DNA of 64,000 bases from JBBPZK01 sp965219175 (GTDB taxonomy: Bacteria; Actinomycetota; Rubrobacteria; Rubrobacterales; Rubrobacteraceae): NCBI GenBank assembly GCA_965219175.1, contig CBDCNI010000001.1, forward strand, positions 3,038,001-3,102,000, in the 5' to 3' direction. Positions within the stretch are counted from its first letter, which is position 1. Each line of letters starts with the position of its first letter. Made by a program: the position numbers and the translations under genes. Positions 50,514 through 59,352 of the stretch are shown here, in pieces. The notes below the pieces were generated by a model. It had not been told where the DNA came from and ran no database searches. It saw only the letters and a program-made list of their open reading frames with translations.

Positions 50514-51734
50514 TTGACGGAGCTCTCCCTTGAAAGGCTGGCAGTTTTCGGCGGCGAGCCGCGCTTCGCGGAGAAGCTGCACGTCGGCCGCCCGAACATC
50601 GGCGACAAAGAACGCCTCATGCAACGTATCTCCAACGTTGTAGATAGCCGGTGGTTGACGAACGAAGGTCCTTTCGCGCGGGAGTTCGAGGAGCGCGTCG
50701 CGGATCTCGTGGGCGTCCGGCACTGCGTCGCCACGTGCAACGCCACCATCGGCCTGGAGGTTGCGGCAAAGGCGGCGGGTCTCACGGGGGAGGTCATCAT
50801 CCCCTCCCTAACCTTCGTCGCCACCGCTCACGCCCTCCGCTGGCTCGGCCTGACGCCGGTATTCTGCGACATTGACCCATCGACGCATAACATTGACCCA
50901 AAACAGGTGGAAGAGAAGGTCTCATCGCGCACCACGGCGATACTCGGGGTCCATCTCTGGGGTCGTCCGTGCGACGTTGAGGCGCTGGAGGAGATCTCCG
51001 ACCGTCACGGCTTGAAACTCATGTTCGACGCGGCCCACGCCTTCGGGTGCTCGCGCGGAGGCCGGATGGTCGGGGGCTTCGGCGACGCCGAGGTGTTCAG
51101 CTTCCACGCCACCAAGTTCTTCAACACCCTGGAGGGCGGTGCCATCGTTACCGACGACGACGGGTTGGCGGAGAAGGCCCGTTTGATGAAGAACTTCGGT
51201 TTCTCCGGCTACGATCAGGTGACGGAGCTCGGCGTCAACGGCAAGATGAACGAGTTCTCGGCGGCGATGGGCCTTACCTCGCTTGAGAGCCTCGACGAGT
51301 TCGTCGCCGTCAACCGCCGCAACCACGAGCAGTACCGGGACGGGCTGAGGGACGTGCCGGGCGTCCGTTTGGCGGACTACGACGCGTCTGAGATGAACAA
51401 CTACCAGTACATAGTTTTGGAGTTTGACGAGGAAGAAACGGGGATCAGCCGTGACGATCTGGTGGAGGTACTATGGGCCGAGAACGTCGTCGCCCGACGG
51501 TACTTCTACCCCGGCTGCCACCGGATGGAGCCCTACCGCTCCGAAGACCCGGAGGCCGGGCTAGCTCTACCCGTAACGGAGAAGTTGTCGGGGCGTTTGG
51601 TGGTGTTGCCGACCGGCACGGCCGTCGGGCCGGAGGAGGTCGCCGGCATCTGCGACGTCATAAGCACGGCCGCCGCCAACGGCCCGGACATCAGCCACCG
51701 CCTCGCCTGCCAGGCGGCGGAGAAGGGAATATAG
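50514..51734 (+). CDS. DegT/DnrJ/EryC1-family sugar aminotransferase
   Basis: 406 residues from a TTG. The PLP lysine is Lys201 in SFHATKFFNTLEGG, with the Asp172-x-x-His175 motif in FDAAHAFG and the sugar loop CNATIGLEVAAKAAGL. The family transaminates nucleotide-linked keto-sugars, here probably dTDP-4-keto-6-deoxyglucose made by RfbB to give a 4-amino-4,6-dideoxy sugar that the 48888 enzyme could acylate. It follows the 49571 gene by 7 nt. Confidence 0.93.
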   Translation: MTELSLERLAVFGGEPRFAEKLHVGRPNIGDKERLMQRISNVVDSRWLTNEGPFAREFEERVADLVGVRHCVATCNATIGLEVAAKAAGLTGEVIIPSLTFVATAHALRWLGLTPVFCDIDPSTHNIDPKQVEEKVSSRTTAILGVHLWGRPCDVEALEEISDRHGLKLMFDAAHAFGCSRGGRMVGGFGDAEVFSFHATKFFNTLEGGAIVTDDDGLAEKARLMKNFGFSGYDQVTELGVNGKMNEFSAAMGLTSLESLDEFVAVNRRNHEQYRDGLRDVPGVRLADYDASEMNNYQYIVLEFDEEETGISRDDLVEVLWAENVVARRYFYPGCHRMEPYRSEDPEAGLALPVTEKLSGRLVVLPTGTAVGPEEVAGICDVISTAAANGPDISHRLACQAAEKGI

Positions 51735-51740
51735 GAAGCC

Positions 51741-52676
51741 GTGCTCCCGAGAGCTTTGCGTCTCTTGGGCCGCTTTCCAGGGTTGTACAAGCTGCTGTGG
51801 GCCGATGATCGGCTAGTGGCGCTCGAAGAGCGAGACGATCGAATGCAGAAAGCCATGGAGTATCAGAGAAACGGGCTGGAGAACCAGAGAGTCGCCCTCA
51901 ACAGCCAGAGAAGTTCGCTGGAGAACCAAGCCGCCATCCTGCGCGATCAATCCGAGTTGAACCTGGAGCAACTAGACATGCTCAAGTCGAGCCTCGACGT
52001 GCCGCAGGAGTTGGTCGAGGAGTTCTTCGGGTGGAAGGCGCGTAACCCGGTCCCCGAGCGTCCGCTGGTCAGCGTCGCCGTCGCCACGTACAACCGGGCC
52101 GAGGTGCTGACGGAGCGGTGCATACCGTCCGTACTCGGCCAGAGTTACGAGAACCTGGAGTTGATCGTGGTGGGCGACCACTGCACGGACGAAACCGAAG
52201 AGGCCGTGGCCCGCATAGACGACCCGCGCCTGAAGTTCGTCAACCTGCCGGAGAAGAGCGTATACCCTGAAGATCCCCGCCGCCGGTGGATGGTCGCCGG
52301 GACGCCGCCGACCAACGAGGCGTTCTCGATGGCCCGCGGGGATTACATAACGCAACTCGACGACGACGACGAGTACCTCCCGGAGCGTCTGGAGAAGTTG
52401 GTTTCTTTCGCCGGGGAAAACGAATGCGACTTCGTGTGGCACCCTTACTGGGTGGAGGAAGATGGGGAGCAGCGGCTGGTAAAGGCGGAGAGCTTCTCGT
52501 ATGGGCAGGTGACGAATGCTTCGGCATTCTACCGGTCGTGGTTCAAGAACATCGAGGCGGACATCGAGTCTCACCGGCTGATGGAGCCTGGGGACTGGAA
52601 TCGGTTTCGGAAGATCAAATACATAGGCCCGGTCTGCATGCGCTACCCCGAGCCGCTGCTCAGGTACCATCGTTAG
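51741..52676 (+). CDS. Family 2 glycosyltransferase with an N-terminal 14-residue repeat
   Basis: 311 residues from a GTG. Residues 42-83 are three 14-residue repeats (QRNGLENQRVALNS, QRSSLENQAAILRD, QSELNLEQLDMLKS) that should form a coiled coil. The GT-A domain follows from about 103 (VSVAVATYNRAEVLTERCIP, ITQLDDDDEYLPERLEKLV), with DDDDE as metal-binding motif. A probable glycan chain extender or side-branch enzyme held in complex by its coil. It is coupled to the aminotransferase (6-nt gap). Confidence 0.9.
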   Translation: MLPRALRLLGRFPGLYKLLWADDRLVALEERDDRMQKAMEYQRNGLENQRVALNSQRSSLENQAAILRDQSELNLEQLDMLKSSLDVPQELVEEFFGWKARNPVPERPLVSVAVATYNRAEVLTERCIPSVLGQSYENLELIVVGDHCTDETEEAVARIDDPRLKFVNLPEKSVYPEDPRRRWMVAGTPPTNEAFSMARGDYITQLDDDDEYLPERLEKLVSFAGENECDFVWHPYWVEEDGEQRLVKAESFSYGQVTNASAFYRSWFKNIEADIESHRLMEPGDWNRFRKIKYIGPVCMRYPEPLLRYHR

Positions 52677-52692
52677 AGAGGCGGTAGAAGAG

Positions 52693-53628
52693 ATGGAGAA
52701 GTGGAAGCGGTTGGCACGGAGAGGTTACTCTCTCACGCGGCGACAGAGGGGAGAGAGAGCAGGTAGGGATAGGCCGGACCCGAACCGGCACAACTTCATC
52801 ATCACCGGGCTCGGACGGAGTGGCACCACCCTGGTCTGTCACCTGTTGAACAAGCTGCCGAACACGCTGGCCTTGGACGAGCCCATAGGTCCGGAAAGGT
52901 TCGCCGAACACCTATCGGATCACGAAGCCGTCTGCGATGGAATCGAACGTTTTTACCGCAGGATGCGGAAGATGGCCCTGGAAGAGGGGACCGTGCTCAC
53001 CAAACACGTGGGCGGCGAGGTCCCGGACAACCACTTCGCGAACGAGAAAGAAGAAGGCGGCCTACGCCGCCTCATCACGGAGAGCGGAAAGATCCCCGTG
53101 GGCAAAGAGATCCAACCCGGATTCTACCTGGCCGTAAAGGAACCGGGACTATTCACCGCCGTCCTCCCGACGCTAAAAGATCGGTTCCCGTGCTACGCGA
53201 TAGTGCGCAACCCCTTGTCCGTCATGGCATCCTCCAGGAGCGGATGGTGGCCCAAGAGGAAACGCGGCAATCCTCCGGCCGCCGTCAAGTACGATGAGGG
53301 TCTCGTCCGTCACCTATCCGGGGCCAAAGACCCTCTGGAGAGCCAATTCTTGAGATTGGATTACTTCTTCAGGCGCTTCCAGCAAGAATTGCCGGCGGCC
53401 CATGTATTGCGCTACGAGGACATCGTGGACTCCGGCGGTCGGGCGCTTGAAGTTATCGTGCCGGCCGCCCGCGAGCTGGACGAGCCGCTCCAGTCCCGGA
53501 ACGTAAATTCGCTCTACGACCGGGATTTTATGCTCCGCTGCGGCGAACGGCTACTGGAGAGCGAGGGCGCCTATTGGGACTTCTACCCCAGAGAGAGCGT
53601 GGAGGAGATGATGGAGGATCTAGCCTGA
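52693..53628 (+). CDS. Sulfotransferase
   Basis: 311 residues. P-loop ITGLGRSGTTLVCHLLNKL near residue 38 and CYAIVRNPLSVMASSRSGWW as the 3'-phosphate-binding strand place it in the PAPS-dependent sulfotransferases. An arginine-rich N-terminus precedes the domain. It is the last gene of the rightward seven-gene operon. It shows little resemblance to the other three sulfotransferases here, so each may have its own acceptor position. Confidence 0.88.
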   Translation: MEKWKRLARRGYSLTRRQRGERAGRDRPDPNRHNFIITGLGRSGTTLVCHLLNKLPNTLALDEPIGPERFAEHLSDHEAVCDGIERFYRRMRKMALEEGTVLTKHVGGEVPDNHFANEKEEGGLRRLITESGKIPVGKEIQPGFYLAVKEPGLFTAVLPTLKDRFPCYAIVRNPLSVMASSRSGWWPKRKRGNPPAAVKYDEGLVRHLSGAKDPLESQFLRLDYFFRRFQQELPAAHVLRYEDIVDSGGRALEVIVPAARELDEPLQSRNVNSLYDRDFMLRCGERLLESEGAYWDFYPRESVEEMMEDLA

Positions 53629-53646
53629 ATGTCCCGTCGTTTCAGG
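53624..53646. terminator. Weak hairpin between convergent genes
   Basis: CCTGAA and TTCAGG form a perfect 6-bp stem around an 11-nt loop at the end of the sulfotransferase gene, where the operon meets the leftward FkbM gene. It could end both transcripts; no T run is present. Confidence 0.3.
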
Positions 53647-53665
53647 TGAGCTTTGCGATTGGGCT

Positions 53666-54850
53666 TTACGTTGCTTGCTCTTTTGAAGGCGCCGGTGCTT
53701 TGGGTTCGGGGCCACTACGGCCCGGCATCGGTTTCAGGGTCTCGCAGAACGCCCGCAGGTCTCGTTCGGTCATGGTACTGAACAAAACGTTCCGGGCCGC
53801 CCTGTGCGCCTGGGGGTCGTTTACGTACGCCCTCTGTGACTGGTCGTCCATTACCGCGAAGTTGTACCCGTGAGGCGACAAGATACCGGAGATGTCCCGA
53901 AGGTTATCCTCCGAGACGATCTCGACGATCAGGTTCGGCCGATGTTCCCGTAACGTCTTCTCCATGCCGACTATGACGTTCTTCTCGGCCTGTTCGACGT
54001 CTATCTTCACCAGGTCCACACCAGGAACCTCTTGACGCTCGACGAACGTATCGAAGCGCATCGTCTCGATAGGTTCCCCCCCGACGACCGCCCTGTGCCC
54101 CTTCTCGACAAGGGATGCGCCGGTGAGCAGGTTGGTCAGGCGGCCCGAGAATATGTGCATGGTCGCCTCGCCGTCCTCCTCGCCGAGGGCGAGGTTGTAC
54201 GCCTGTATCCTCCCGTGTTGCCTGTTCACGCTCAGGTTGACCAGCAAACGTCCGAAGACCCGCCGGATCGGCTCGAAGCAGTGGACCGAGACGTCTGGGT
54301 TGGCCTGCGCGGCGGCCAGCGCGTAAATCCCGCTGTAGGCCCCGACGTCGAAGACGTGGTTTGAGCGACGGGCCAACGCGCGCCAGATGCGCAAACTAAG
54401 GCTCTCGAAGGCGTTTGGACCGTACCAGAAGTAAGTTTGGGCGACTTGATCGTCGTTGTTGGAGAACATTACGAAGGGAGGAGCGCCTTCGACCTTGACC
54501 TCGACGTATCCGAAATAAGGGTACTTGTCCTTGAGGTCGTGAAAACCCCGGTCGTGCACCGAGACCGGGCGGAAACTGTAACCTCCTTGCAGGAAAGGCC
54601 GCTTCTCCAGGGCCGCCTGGTTGGCCTTCACGAGCCGGCCGGACCGGGTCGATCCCTCGGGCAGAGCGGTGAGCTTTCGGATACGCTCCCGGGCCTTCCG
54701 CAACTCCCGTGCCTGACGCTTCACCAGGTCTTCCAGCGTCCGGGCCTGCTCCGCCGGCGTCGGGCCTCGGGTAATGCCCGTTCTCAACTCTAAGAACGCC
54801 TTCAGGTTTCGAGCCAGATGGAAGCTCATGATGTTCGACAGACTCGGCAT
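53666..54850 (-). CDS. FkbM-family methyltransferase with N-terminal tag and coiled coil
   Basis: 394 residues from ATG 54850 (GGGAGGG 6 nt upstream). Residues 1-29 end LKAFLELRTGITRG, the module shared with the TylF protein and the 46437 GT4, followed by a coiled coil (LEDLVKRQARELRKARERIR). The FkbM domain has VFDVGAYSGIYALAAA, GRLLVNLSVNRQHGRI, TFVERQEVPGVDLVKIDVEQ and LIVEIVSEDNL. Family role: SAM-dependent O-methylation of sugars. A paralogue without the module lies divergently at 55083. Confidence 0.92.
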   Translation of the reverse strand: MPSLSNIMSFHLARNLKAFLELRTGITRGPTPAEQARTLEDLVKRQARELRKARERIRKLTALPEGSTRSGRLVKANQAALEKRPFLQGGYSFRPVSVHDRGFHDLKDKYPYFGYVEVKVEGAPPFVMFSNNDDQVAQTYFWYGPNAFESLSLRIWRALARRSNHVFDVGAYSGIYALAAAQANPDVSVHCFEPIRRVFGRLLVNLSVNRQHGRIQAYNLALGEEDGEATMHIFSGRLTNLLTGASLVEKGHRAVVGGEPIETMRFDTFVERQEVPGVDLVKIDVEQAEKNVIVGMEKTLREHRPNLIVEIVSEDNLRDISGILSPHGYNFAVMDDQSQRAYVNDPQAHRAARNVLFSTMTERDLRAFCETLKPMPGRSGPEPKAPAPSKEQAT

Positions 54851-55014
54851 TCGCAACCCTCCCGATCTAGCTTACCCCGACGCCGGATAGTCTAACTCAA
54901 GGCAGTGGGGAAAACCGCCTTCACACCCGGTTCGAGGTCTCAGGTATGCTAACATCTTCGTCTCGGGCTCCGGCTCACGCAACCCCGGCAAATACGATAA
55001 GAGGCGAGACCGGG

Positions 55015-55086
55015 ATGCTTCAACGAGATAAGATCCGTCAAAGCTCGTCTGAAGGAAGACAGAGGATGGGAGATCCGCAACGGTGA
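55015..55086 (+). CDS. Candidate 23-codon leader frame coupled to the FkbM gene
   Basis: ATG 55015 to TGA 55086; the stop overlaps the GTG start of the FkbM gene (GTGA). It encodes a polar peptide (MLQRDKIRQSSSEGRQRMGD...) of no known family. Overlap suggests translational coupling; it may also be chance. Confidence 0.3.
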   Translation: MLQRDKIRQSSSEGRQRMGDPQR

Positions 55087-56096
55087 GGTCCGAGAAACTC
55101 GCGGAGATAAACGACCGGGCGTTGCGCGAGCGTTTTTTCCTGGACCCGGATTACGAATATCGGCCGGTCTCGACGCACGACAGGGACTTCCAGGAGATCA
55201 AGAAAAAACACCCGTACCACGGCTTCATAGAGGTCGAAGTCGAGGGAGTACCGCCGTTCGTGATGTTCTCCAACAACGACGATCGGGTCGCCCAGACTTA
55301 CTTCTGGTACGGCCCAAACGCCTTCGAGAGCCTTAGTTTGCGCATCTGGCGCGAGATGGTTCGCAACTCCGGGTACGTCTTCGACATAGGTGCTTTCACC
55401 GGCGTCTACTCGATGACCGCCGCCCTTGCGAACCCGGAGGCGCGCATCTGTGCCTTCGAGCCTATAAAGCGGGTCTTCGGGCGTACCACGATCAACCTGT
55501 CCGCCAACCGGCTGGGGAAGAGGGTCAAGGCTTTCGACGTCGCCCTTAGCGACTCCGACGGCCACATGACGATGAACCTCTACCAGGGCTACTTCACCCT
55601 CTCCAGCGGCTCGTCGCTGGTCTCGAAGAATAAGGAAGTCATCTCGCAGGAGTACGTGGAGACGATGAAGTTCGACACGTTTATAAAACAGCAAGACATC
55701 CCGAGGGCGGACGTGGCGAAGATAGACGTAGAGCAGGCCGAGAAGATGGTCATAGCCGGCATGACGGAGACGCTCGAAAAACACCACCCGGACTTGCTCA
55801 TCGAGGTCGTCTCGGAGGATAACCTGCGCGAGTTGAACGAGACGCTCTCGCCGCTCGGGTACAACTTCGCGGTCATAGACGATCGCCGTCAGAAGGTCCG
55901 CATGAACCAGCTAGAAGACTACAACAGGGTGGACAACGTGCTGTTCAGTACGTTGTCTACCGAGGACCTGGAAGCCCTGTGTCGCACCCCGAAGCCGCTC
56001 TCGGGAAAAGCGGCAAAGCCGTTAAAGAGGGGGCGCAACGCGCGGCGGGGCCTCGCAAGCGCGGCGCGGTTGTATCGTTGGATCCGAAGCAGGTAA
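55083..56096 (+). CDS. FkbM-family methyltransferase, paralogue
   Basis: 337 residues from a GTG. It aligns with the 53666 protein from its residue about 60 on: RPVSTHDRDFQEIKKKHPYH, VFDIGAFTGVYSMTAALANP, GRTTINLSANRLGKRVKAFD and KIDVEQAEKMVIAGMTETLE. It lacks the N-terminal tag and coiled coil. The two genes are divergent, as after an inverted duplication. It ends in a basic tail (KPLKRGRNARRGLASAARLY). It probably methylates another position of the same glycan. Confidence 0.92.
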   Translation: MRSEKLAEINDRALRERFFLDPDYEYRPVSTHDRDFQEIKKKHPYHGFIEVEVEGVPPFVMFSNNDDRVAQTYFWYGPNAFESLSLRIWREMVRNSGYVFDIGAFTGVYSMTAALANPEARICAFEPIKRVFGRTTINLSANRLGKRVKAFDVALSDSDGHMTMNLYQGYFTLSSGSSLVSKNKEVISQEYVETMKFDTFIKQQDIPRADVAKIDVEQAEKMVIAGMTETLEKHHPDLLIEVVSEDNLRELNETLSPLGYNFAVIDDRRQKVRMNQLEDYNRVDNVLFSTLSTEDLEALCRTPKPLSGKAAKPLKRGRNARRGLASAARLYRWIRSR

Positions 56097-56100
56097 ATCT

Positions 56101-57138
56101 CTAGCTCTCGACCAGCATCGACGACAAGGGGCCGCTCCTGACTCCGTCTTCTCCGGGGGCGGACTCTCCGATAGAGGAAACCCACTCGTCCCACAGAAAA
56201 GACTCCGTCAAGGGATAGGGAATCGTCTTCTGCTTGGGCGGGTCCTCGTCAAGCCTGCGCGCGCAAAAGTGCCAGAACGACGCGTATCCCCCGAAGCTTT
56301 CGTCCAGCCGCTGGATCTGCTTCCGGTAAATCCGCGCCAGCCGGATGGCGGACCTCTTCGGTATCAGATCCACCGCTCGGGCGTGGATCTTCCGCTCCAT
56401 GACCCTATACTCGATGGACGTATCGGCGCCCAGGAACTCGTAGAGACGGTGCATAAGCCGATTCGGATGGAAGTTGATATCTTCGAGGAAACCAACGAAG
56501 ATCTGCTCCTCCGGGTAGAACATCCGCCAGGTATCCAACGTCCGCATGTAATTGGATAAACGGCGGGAACGAGCATTGACGAAATGCCGGTTGAGCTTCG
56601 GAAACGGTATATCCTCCACGGGCTCACCCCGGCCAAACTCCATCATGGCCTGCGACCAGGCCCGCTCCATCGGGTTTCGCATCATGAAGATGATCCTGGC
56701 CTCCGGCATGACCTCGTGGACGTGTGCGATGGCGTCCCGGCCGAGGGTCGAGTAGTCCGGTGTGATCTCACCGGAAATTTTGCGCCGCCCCTGCTCGAAG
56801 AGCGACGCGTACCACTTATCGTTTGGGCTTTTCAGGAAATATTTCAAGTCCCACAAAACCTCGCCGAAGACGCGCCTGTTCGGATAGTTCCGATAGTTCC
56901 TCATCCGCAGTTCGAGCTGAGACCGCCAGCGCCGATCTTCGAACCGTTTGCCCCATAACTTCGCAAAGATCGAAGACCTGTATCTCACTTTCTCGTCGAA
57001 GTAGTGCAACTCCTTTACCTTGGGCATCCAGACTTGAGGATGCCTCAGGAGGTTGTAGTACAACCACGTCGTACCCGCTTTCTGCGCCCCTATTATCAGG
57101 AAGTCCGGGTAAGTTGGTTTCTTTTTCCTTCTAAGCAT
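56101..57138 (-). CDS. Sulfotransferase, heparan-sulfotransferase-like
   Basis: 345 residues. FLIIGAQKAGTTWLYYNLLR is the 5'-phosphosulfate loop and IIFMMRNPMERAWSQAMMEF the 3'-phosphate motif, as in heparan N-deacetylase/sulfotransferase and related bacterial enzymes. KELHYFDEK contains the catalytic-type Lys/His region. It is the terminal gene of the six-gene leftward operon beginning at 61752 and overlaps the upstream GT4 by 8 nt. Confidence 0.92.
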   Translation of the reverse strand: MLRRKKKPTYPDFLIIGAQKAGTTWLYYNLLRHPQVWMPKVKELHYFDEKVRYRSSIFAKLWGKRFEDRRWRSQLELRMRNYRNYPNRRVFGEVLWDLKYFLKSPNDKWYASLFEQGRRKISGEITPDYSTLGRDAIAHVHEVMPEARIIFMMRNPMERAWSQAMMEFGRGEPVEDIPFPKLNRHFVNARSRRLSNYMRTLDTWRMFYPEEQIFVGFLEDINFHPNRLMHRLYEFLGADTSIEYRVMERKIHARAVDLIPKRSAIRLARIYRKQIQRLDESFGGYASFWHFCARRLDEDPPKQKTIPYPLTESFLWDEWVSSIGESAPGEDGVRSGPLSSMLVES

Positions 57139-58180
57139 TTTTGGCCCTTAGCGGCGATTCGACTTCCGGGCCGAGCTTCGCCAGCCGTCCCTTCAACACA
57201 TCCAGGAACTCACCGAACCGCTCTCTCTCGTTCCCTAAAGTGTGGCGCTTTACGGTCTCGTAACCTTCACGCCGCAGTCGCTCCACCTCGCCCACGCTCT
57301 CCGACCTCAGAGCCTTCAGCGCAGACACGTAGCTCCCCGCGTCGTCCAACTCGACCGGGATGCAGTTCCTGCCGAAGTCGCAGTAGGCCCGGTTGCCCCC
57401 GGCGTCCGGGGTGAGTACCACCGCACCCGCGGCCATCGCCTCTAAACCGGGCATGTAGAAACCTTCCTCGGCAAACGGGGTAGCCAGGAACACGTCCGCC
57501 CAGTGGTAGAGCTTGCGCAACTCCTCCCATCCCGCCGGCTGACGGATGGCCTTGAACTGAAAGCCCGAGCCGGACAACATAGAAGCGGCTTTATCGCCCA
57601 CGTCTGACTTCCAGGTCGTGTAGGCGACCTTTATGGGCGAGCCCAGTCTCCCGGCGCGGCTTTTGGTGAAGAAGGCGGCATCGTGGCCGAGCTGGATGAC
57701 CTCCGTTAGCGAAGTCTGGTTCAGGTAGGGCTTGACCGCCTCCAACACGACGTCGTTCGTCATGATGCGGGCCATCGGCCTGCTTAGAACCCGGACGGCG
57801 TAACCTCCGGTGAAGGCCGGGTTCGCCCAGCGGACGTTCTGAACGATCTGGACGACCTGCTCGTGCTGCGTCCACCGGCTCATCCGTCGCTCCACGACCT
57901 CGTAGTGGGTCGGCCAGGTCAGGAAGGCAAGGTCGCCGGGACCGAGTGAGACTTGCTCCAGATCTATGTACTTTATGCCGCTCTCCGGCGTAAGCTTCGA
58001 GAAGCGCGGGTTGGTGAACAGCGGCAACCCTTCCCTGTAGCGCTCGGGACACGCTATGATCGGCTCATAGCCAAACGCTATGGCGTGATTGACGTAGTCG
58101 AAGACCTTGACGACGCCGCCCACAGGCTCGAACATCGGCGTCAAGAAGTACATCCGCCGCTTGCCGCCCACGACTACCAT
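57131..58180 (-). CDS. GT4-like glycosyltransferase (WsaF type)
   Basis: 349 residues. FLTPMFEPVGGVVKVFDYV opens the acceptor half, with THYEVVERRMSRWTQHEQVV; the donor half has VFLATPFAEEGFYMPGLEAM, then AAGAVVLTPDAGGNRAYCDF. These features suit the GT4-like WsaF family, rhamnosyltransferases of S-layer or O-antigen-type glycans. The start ATG overlaps the preceding gene's stop by 7 nt. Substrate uncertain. Confidence 0.86.
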   Translation of the reverse strand: MVVVGGKRRMYFLTPMFEPVGGVVKVFDYVNHAIAFGYEPIIACPERYREGLPLFTNPRFSKLTPESGIKYIDLEQVSLGPGDLAFLTWPTHYEVVERRMSRWTQHEQVVQIVQNVRWANPAFTGGYAVRVLSRPMARIMTNDVVLEAVKPYLNQTSLTEVIQLGHDAAFFTKSRAGRLGSPIKVAYTTWKSDVGDKAASMLSGSGFQFKAIRQPAGWEELRKLYHWADVFLATPFAEEGFYMPGLEAMAAGAVVLTPDAGGNRAYCDFGRNCIPVELDDAGSYVSALKALRSESVGEVERLRREGYETVKRHTLGNERERFGEFLDVLKGRLAKLGPEVESPLRAKNA

Positions 58181-59352
58181 CTCTCCATTATTCGGAGCAG
58201 CGGTTCGACCGCCACGACCGGGTCTATGACCGCCGAGGCGAGCGTCCGGGCGTTCTTGGTCTTCCGCAAAACCACGTCGCGGTCTTCGATGATCTCGTCG
58301 AAGACCCGTCCGAGCTCCTGTGTATCTTGGGGGTCAACGATCCAACCGGCGTCGTACTCCTCTATCATGGGCGACACCTCGGTGAACGGCGGGTGTATGA
58401 CCGGCGTCCCGCACGCGAGCGAGACGATGGAGCGCGTGACCATCGCGTACTCTCGCTCCAGGTTGTGCTGGAAGAGGTCCACCGTCACGTCCACGCCCGA
58501 AAGAAAGTCCTGAAAGCCGGAGAAGTTCATCGTCCCGTGCGTGGTCACGGACGGGTGCGCCCCGATCCGGTCGAGGTCGCCCTTGGAGACGTGGGTGCGC
58601 CCCACGCCCCCTCCCCAGTGCCACGGGACCAGCAGGTCTAGCCTGACGCCGGGACGCTCCAACCGGCGCTCCAGCGCCTCCACCCAATTGCCGAGCGTAC
58701 TCCACGATTGGAGGTATCCGGCCACCGCGAACCTCACGCCGCCTTCCTCCACCCGCGCTTTCTCGGACGTGTAGAGCGGGACGCACATGTTGACGACTTT
58801 CATCGGCAAGCGCCGGATGTCCCGGTCGGCCTGGAGCGTCCAGGCTAGGAAGTACGGGACTTTCTTCTTCCCGTTGACGATAAAAGCGTCGGCGAGCTGT
58901 ATCGCCCGGATTTTGCGCTGCCGCAGCCTGGCTAGCTCCTCTCCCGGATAGCCTTCACCGTGCTGGTAGAGCATCTCCAGCATCTTGGGGGCGAAGAAGT
59001 CCAGGACGTAGCGGATACCTTCGATCGGCTTTACGTGGTCGATCTGGTTGCTGTTGATGAGCACCACCGTCGCGGGCGTGTGCGACTCCAGGTAGCGGAC
59101 GAGCTTCTTCGGACTGACGACCTCGGTATCGGGGGCCGTCGGGTGCGGGACGGACTTCCCGAAACGGAGCCACTGCCCGTCCGCCGGGCCGCGCAATATT
59201 ATCGTCCGGGCCTTCACGCCGTTGGCCCGCAACCCTTCCGCGAGGCCGAACGCGCGCAGGCCGGGTGCGGCGACGGGCATACCGAGGCTCGGCACGAGGT
59301 CGTTAGAGATCACGAAAGCCCGCCGTCCCGCTCCCACGGCTTCGCCTACCAC
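58174..59352 (-). CDS. GT4-like glycosyltransferase
   Basis: 392 residues from GTG 59352, which overlaps the preceding methyltransferase gene; a second GTG at 59337 is possible. AFVISNDLVPSLGMPVAAPG and LRAFGLAEGLRANGVKARTI form the N-terminal Rossmann half, then VLDFFAPKMLEM and, in the C-terminal half, ACGTPVIHPPFTEVSPMIEE and YDAGWIVDPQD. Probably a retaining GT-B enzyme. It lies in the tightly overlapping leftward operon and would extend the glycan. Confidence 0.85.
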   Translation of the reverse strand: MVGEAVGAGRRAFVISNDLVPSLGMPVAAPGLRAFGLAEGLRANGVKARTIILRGPADGQWLRFGKSVPHPTAPDTEVVSPKKLVRYLESHTPATVVLINSNQIDHVKPIEGIRYVLDFFAPKMLEMLYQHGEGYPGEELARLRQRKIRAIQLADAFIVNGKKKVPYFLAWTLQADRDIRRLPMKVVNMCVPLYTSEKARVEEGGVRFAVAGYLQSWSTLGNWVEALERRLERPGVRLDLLVPWHWGGGVGRTHVSKGDLDRIGAHPSVTTHGTMNFSGFQDFLSGVDVTVDLFQHNLEREYAMVTRSIVSLACGTPVIHPPFTEVSPMIEEYDAGWIVDPQDTQELGRVFDEIIEDRDVVLRKTKNARTLASAVIDPVVAVEPLLRIMERW

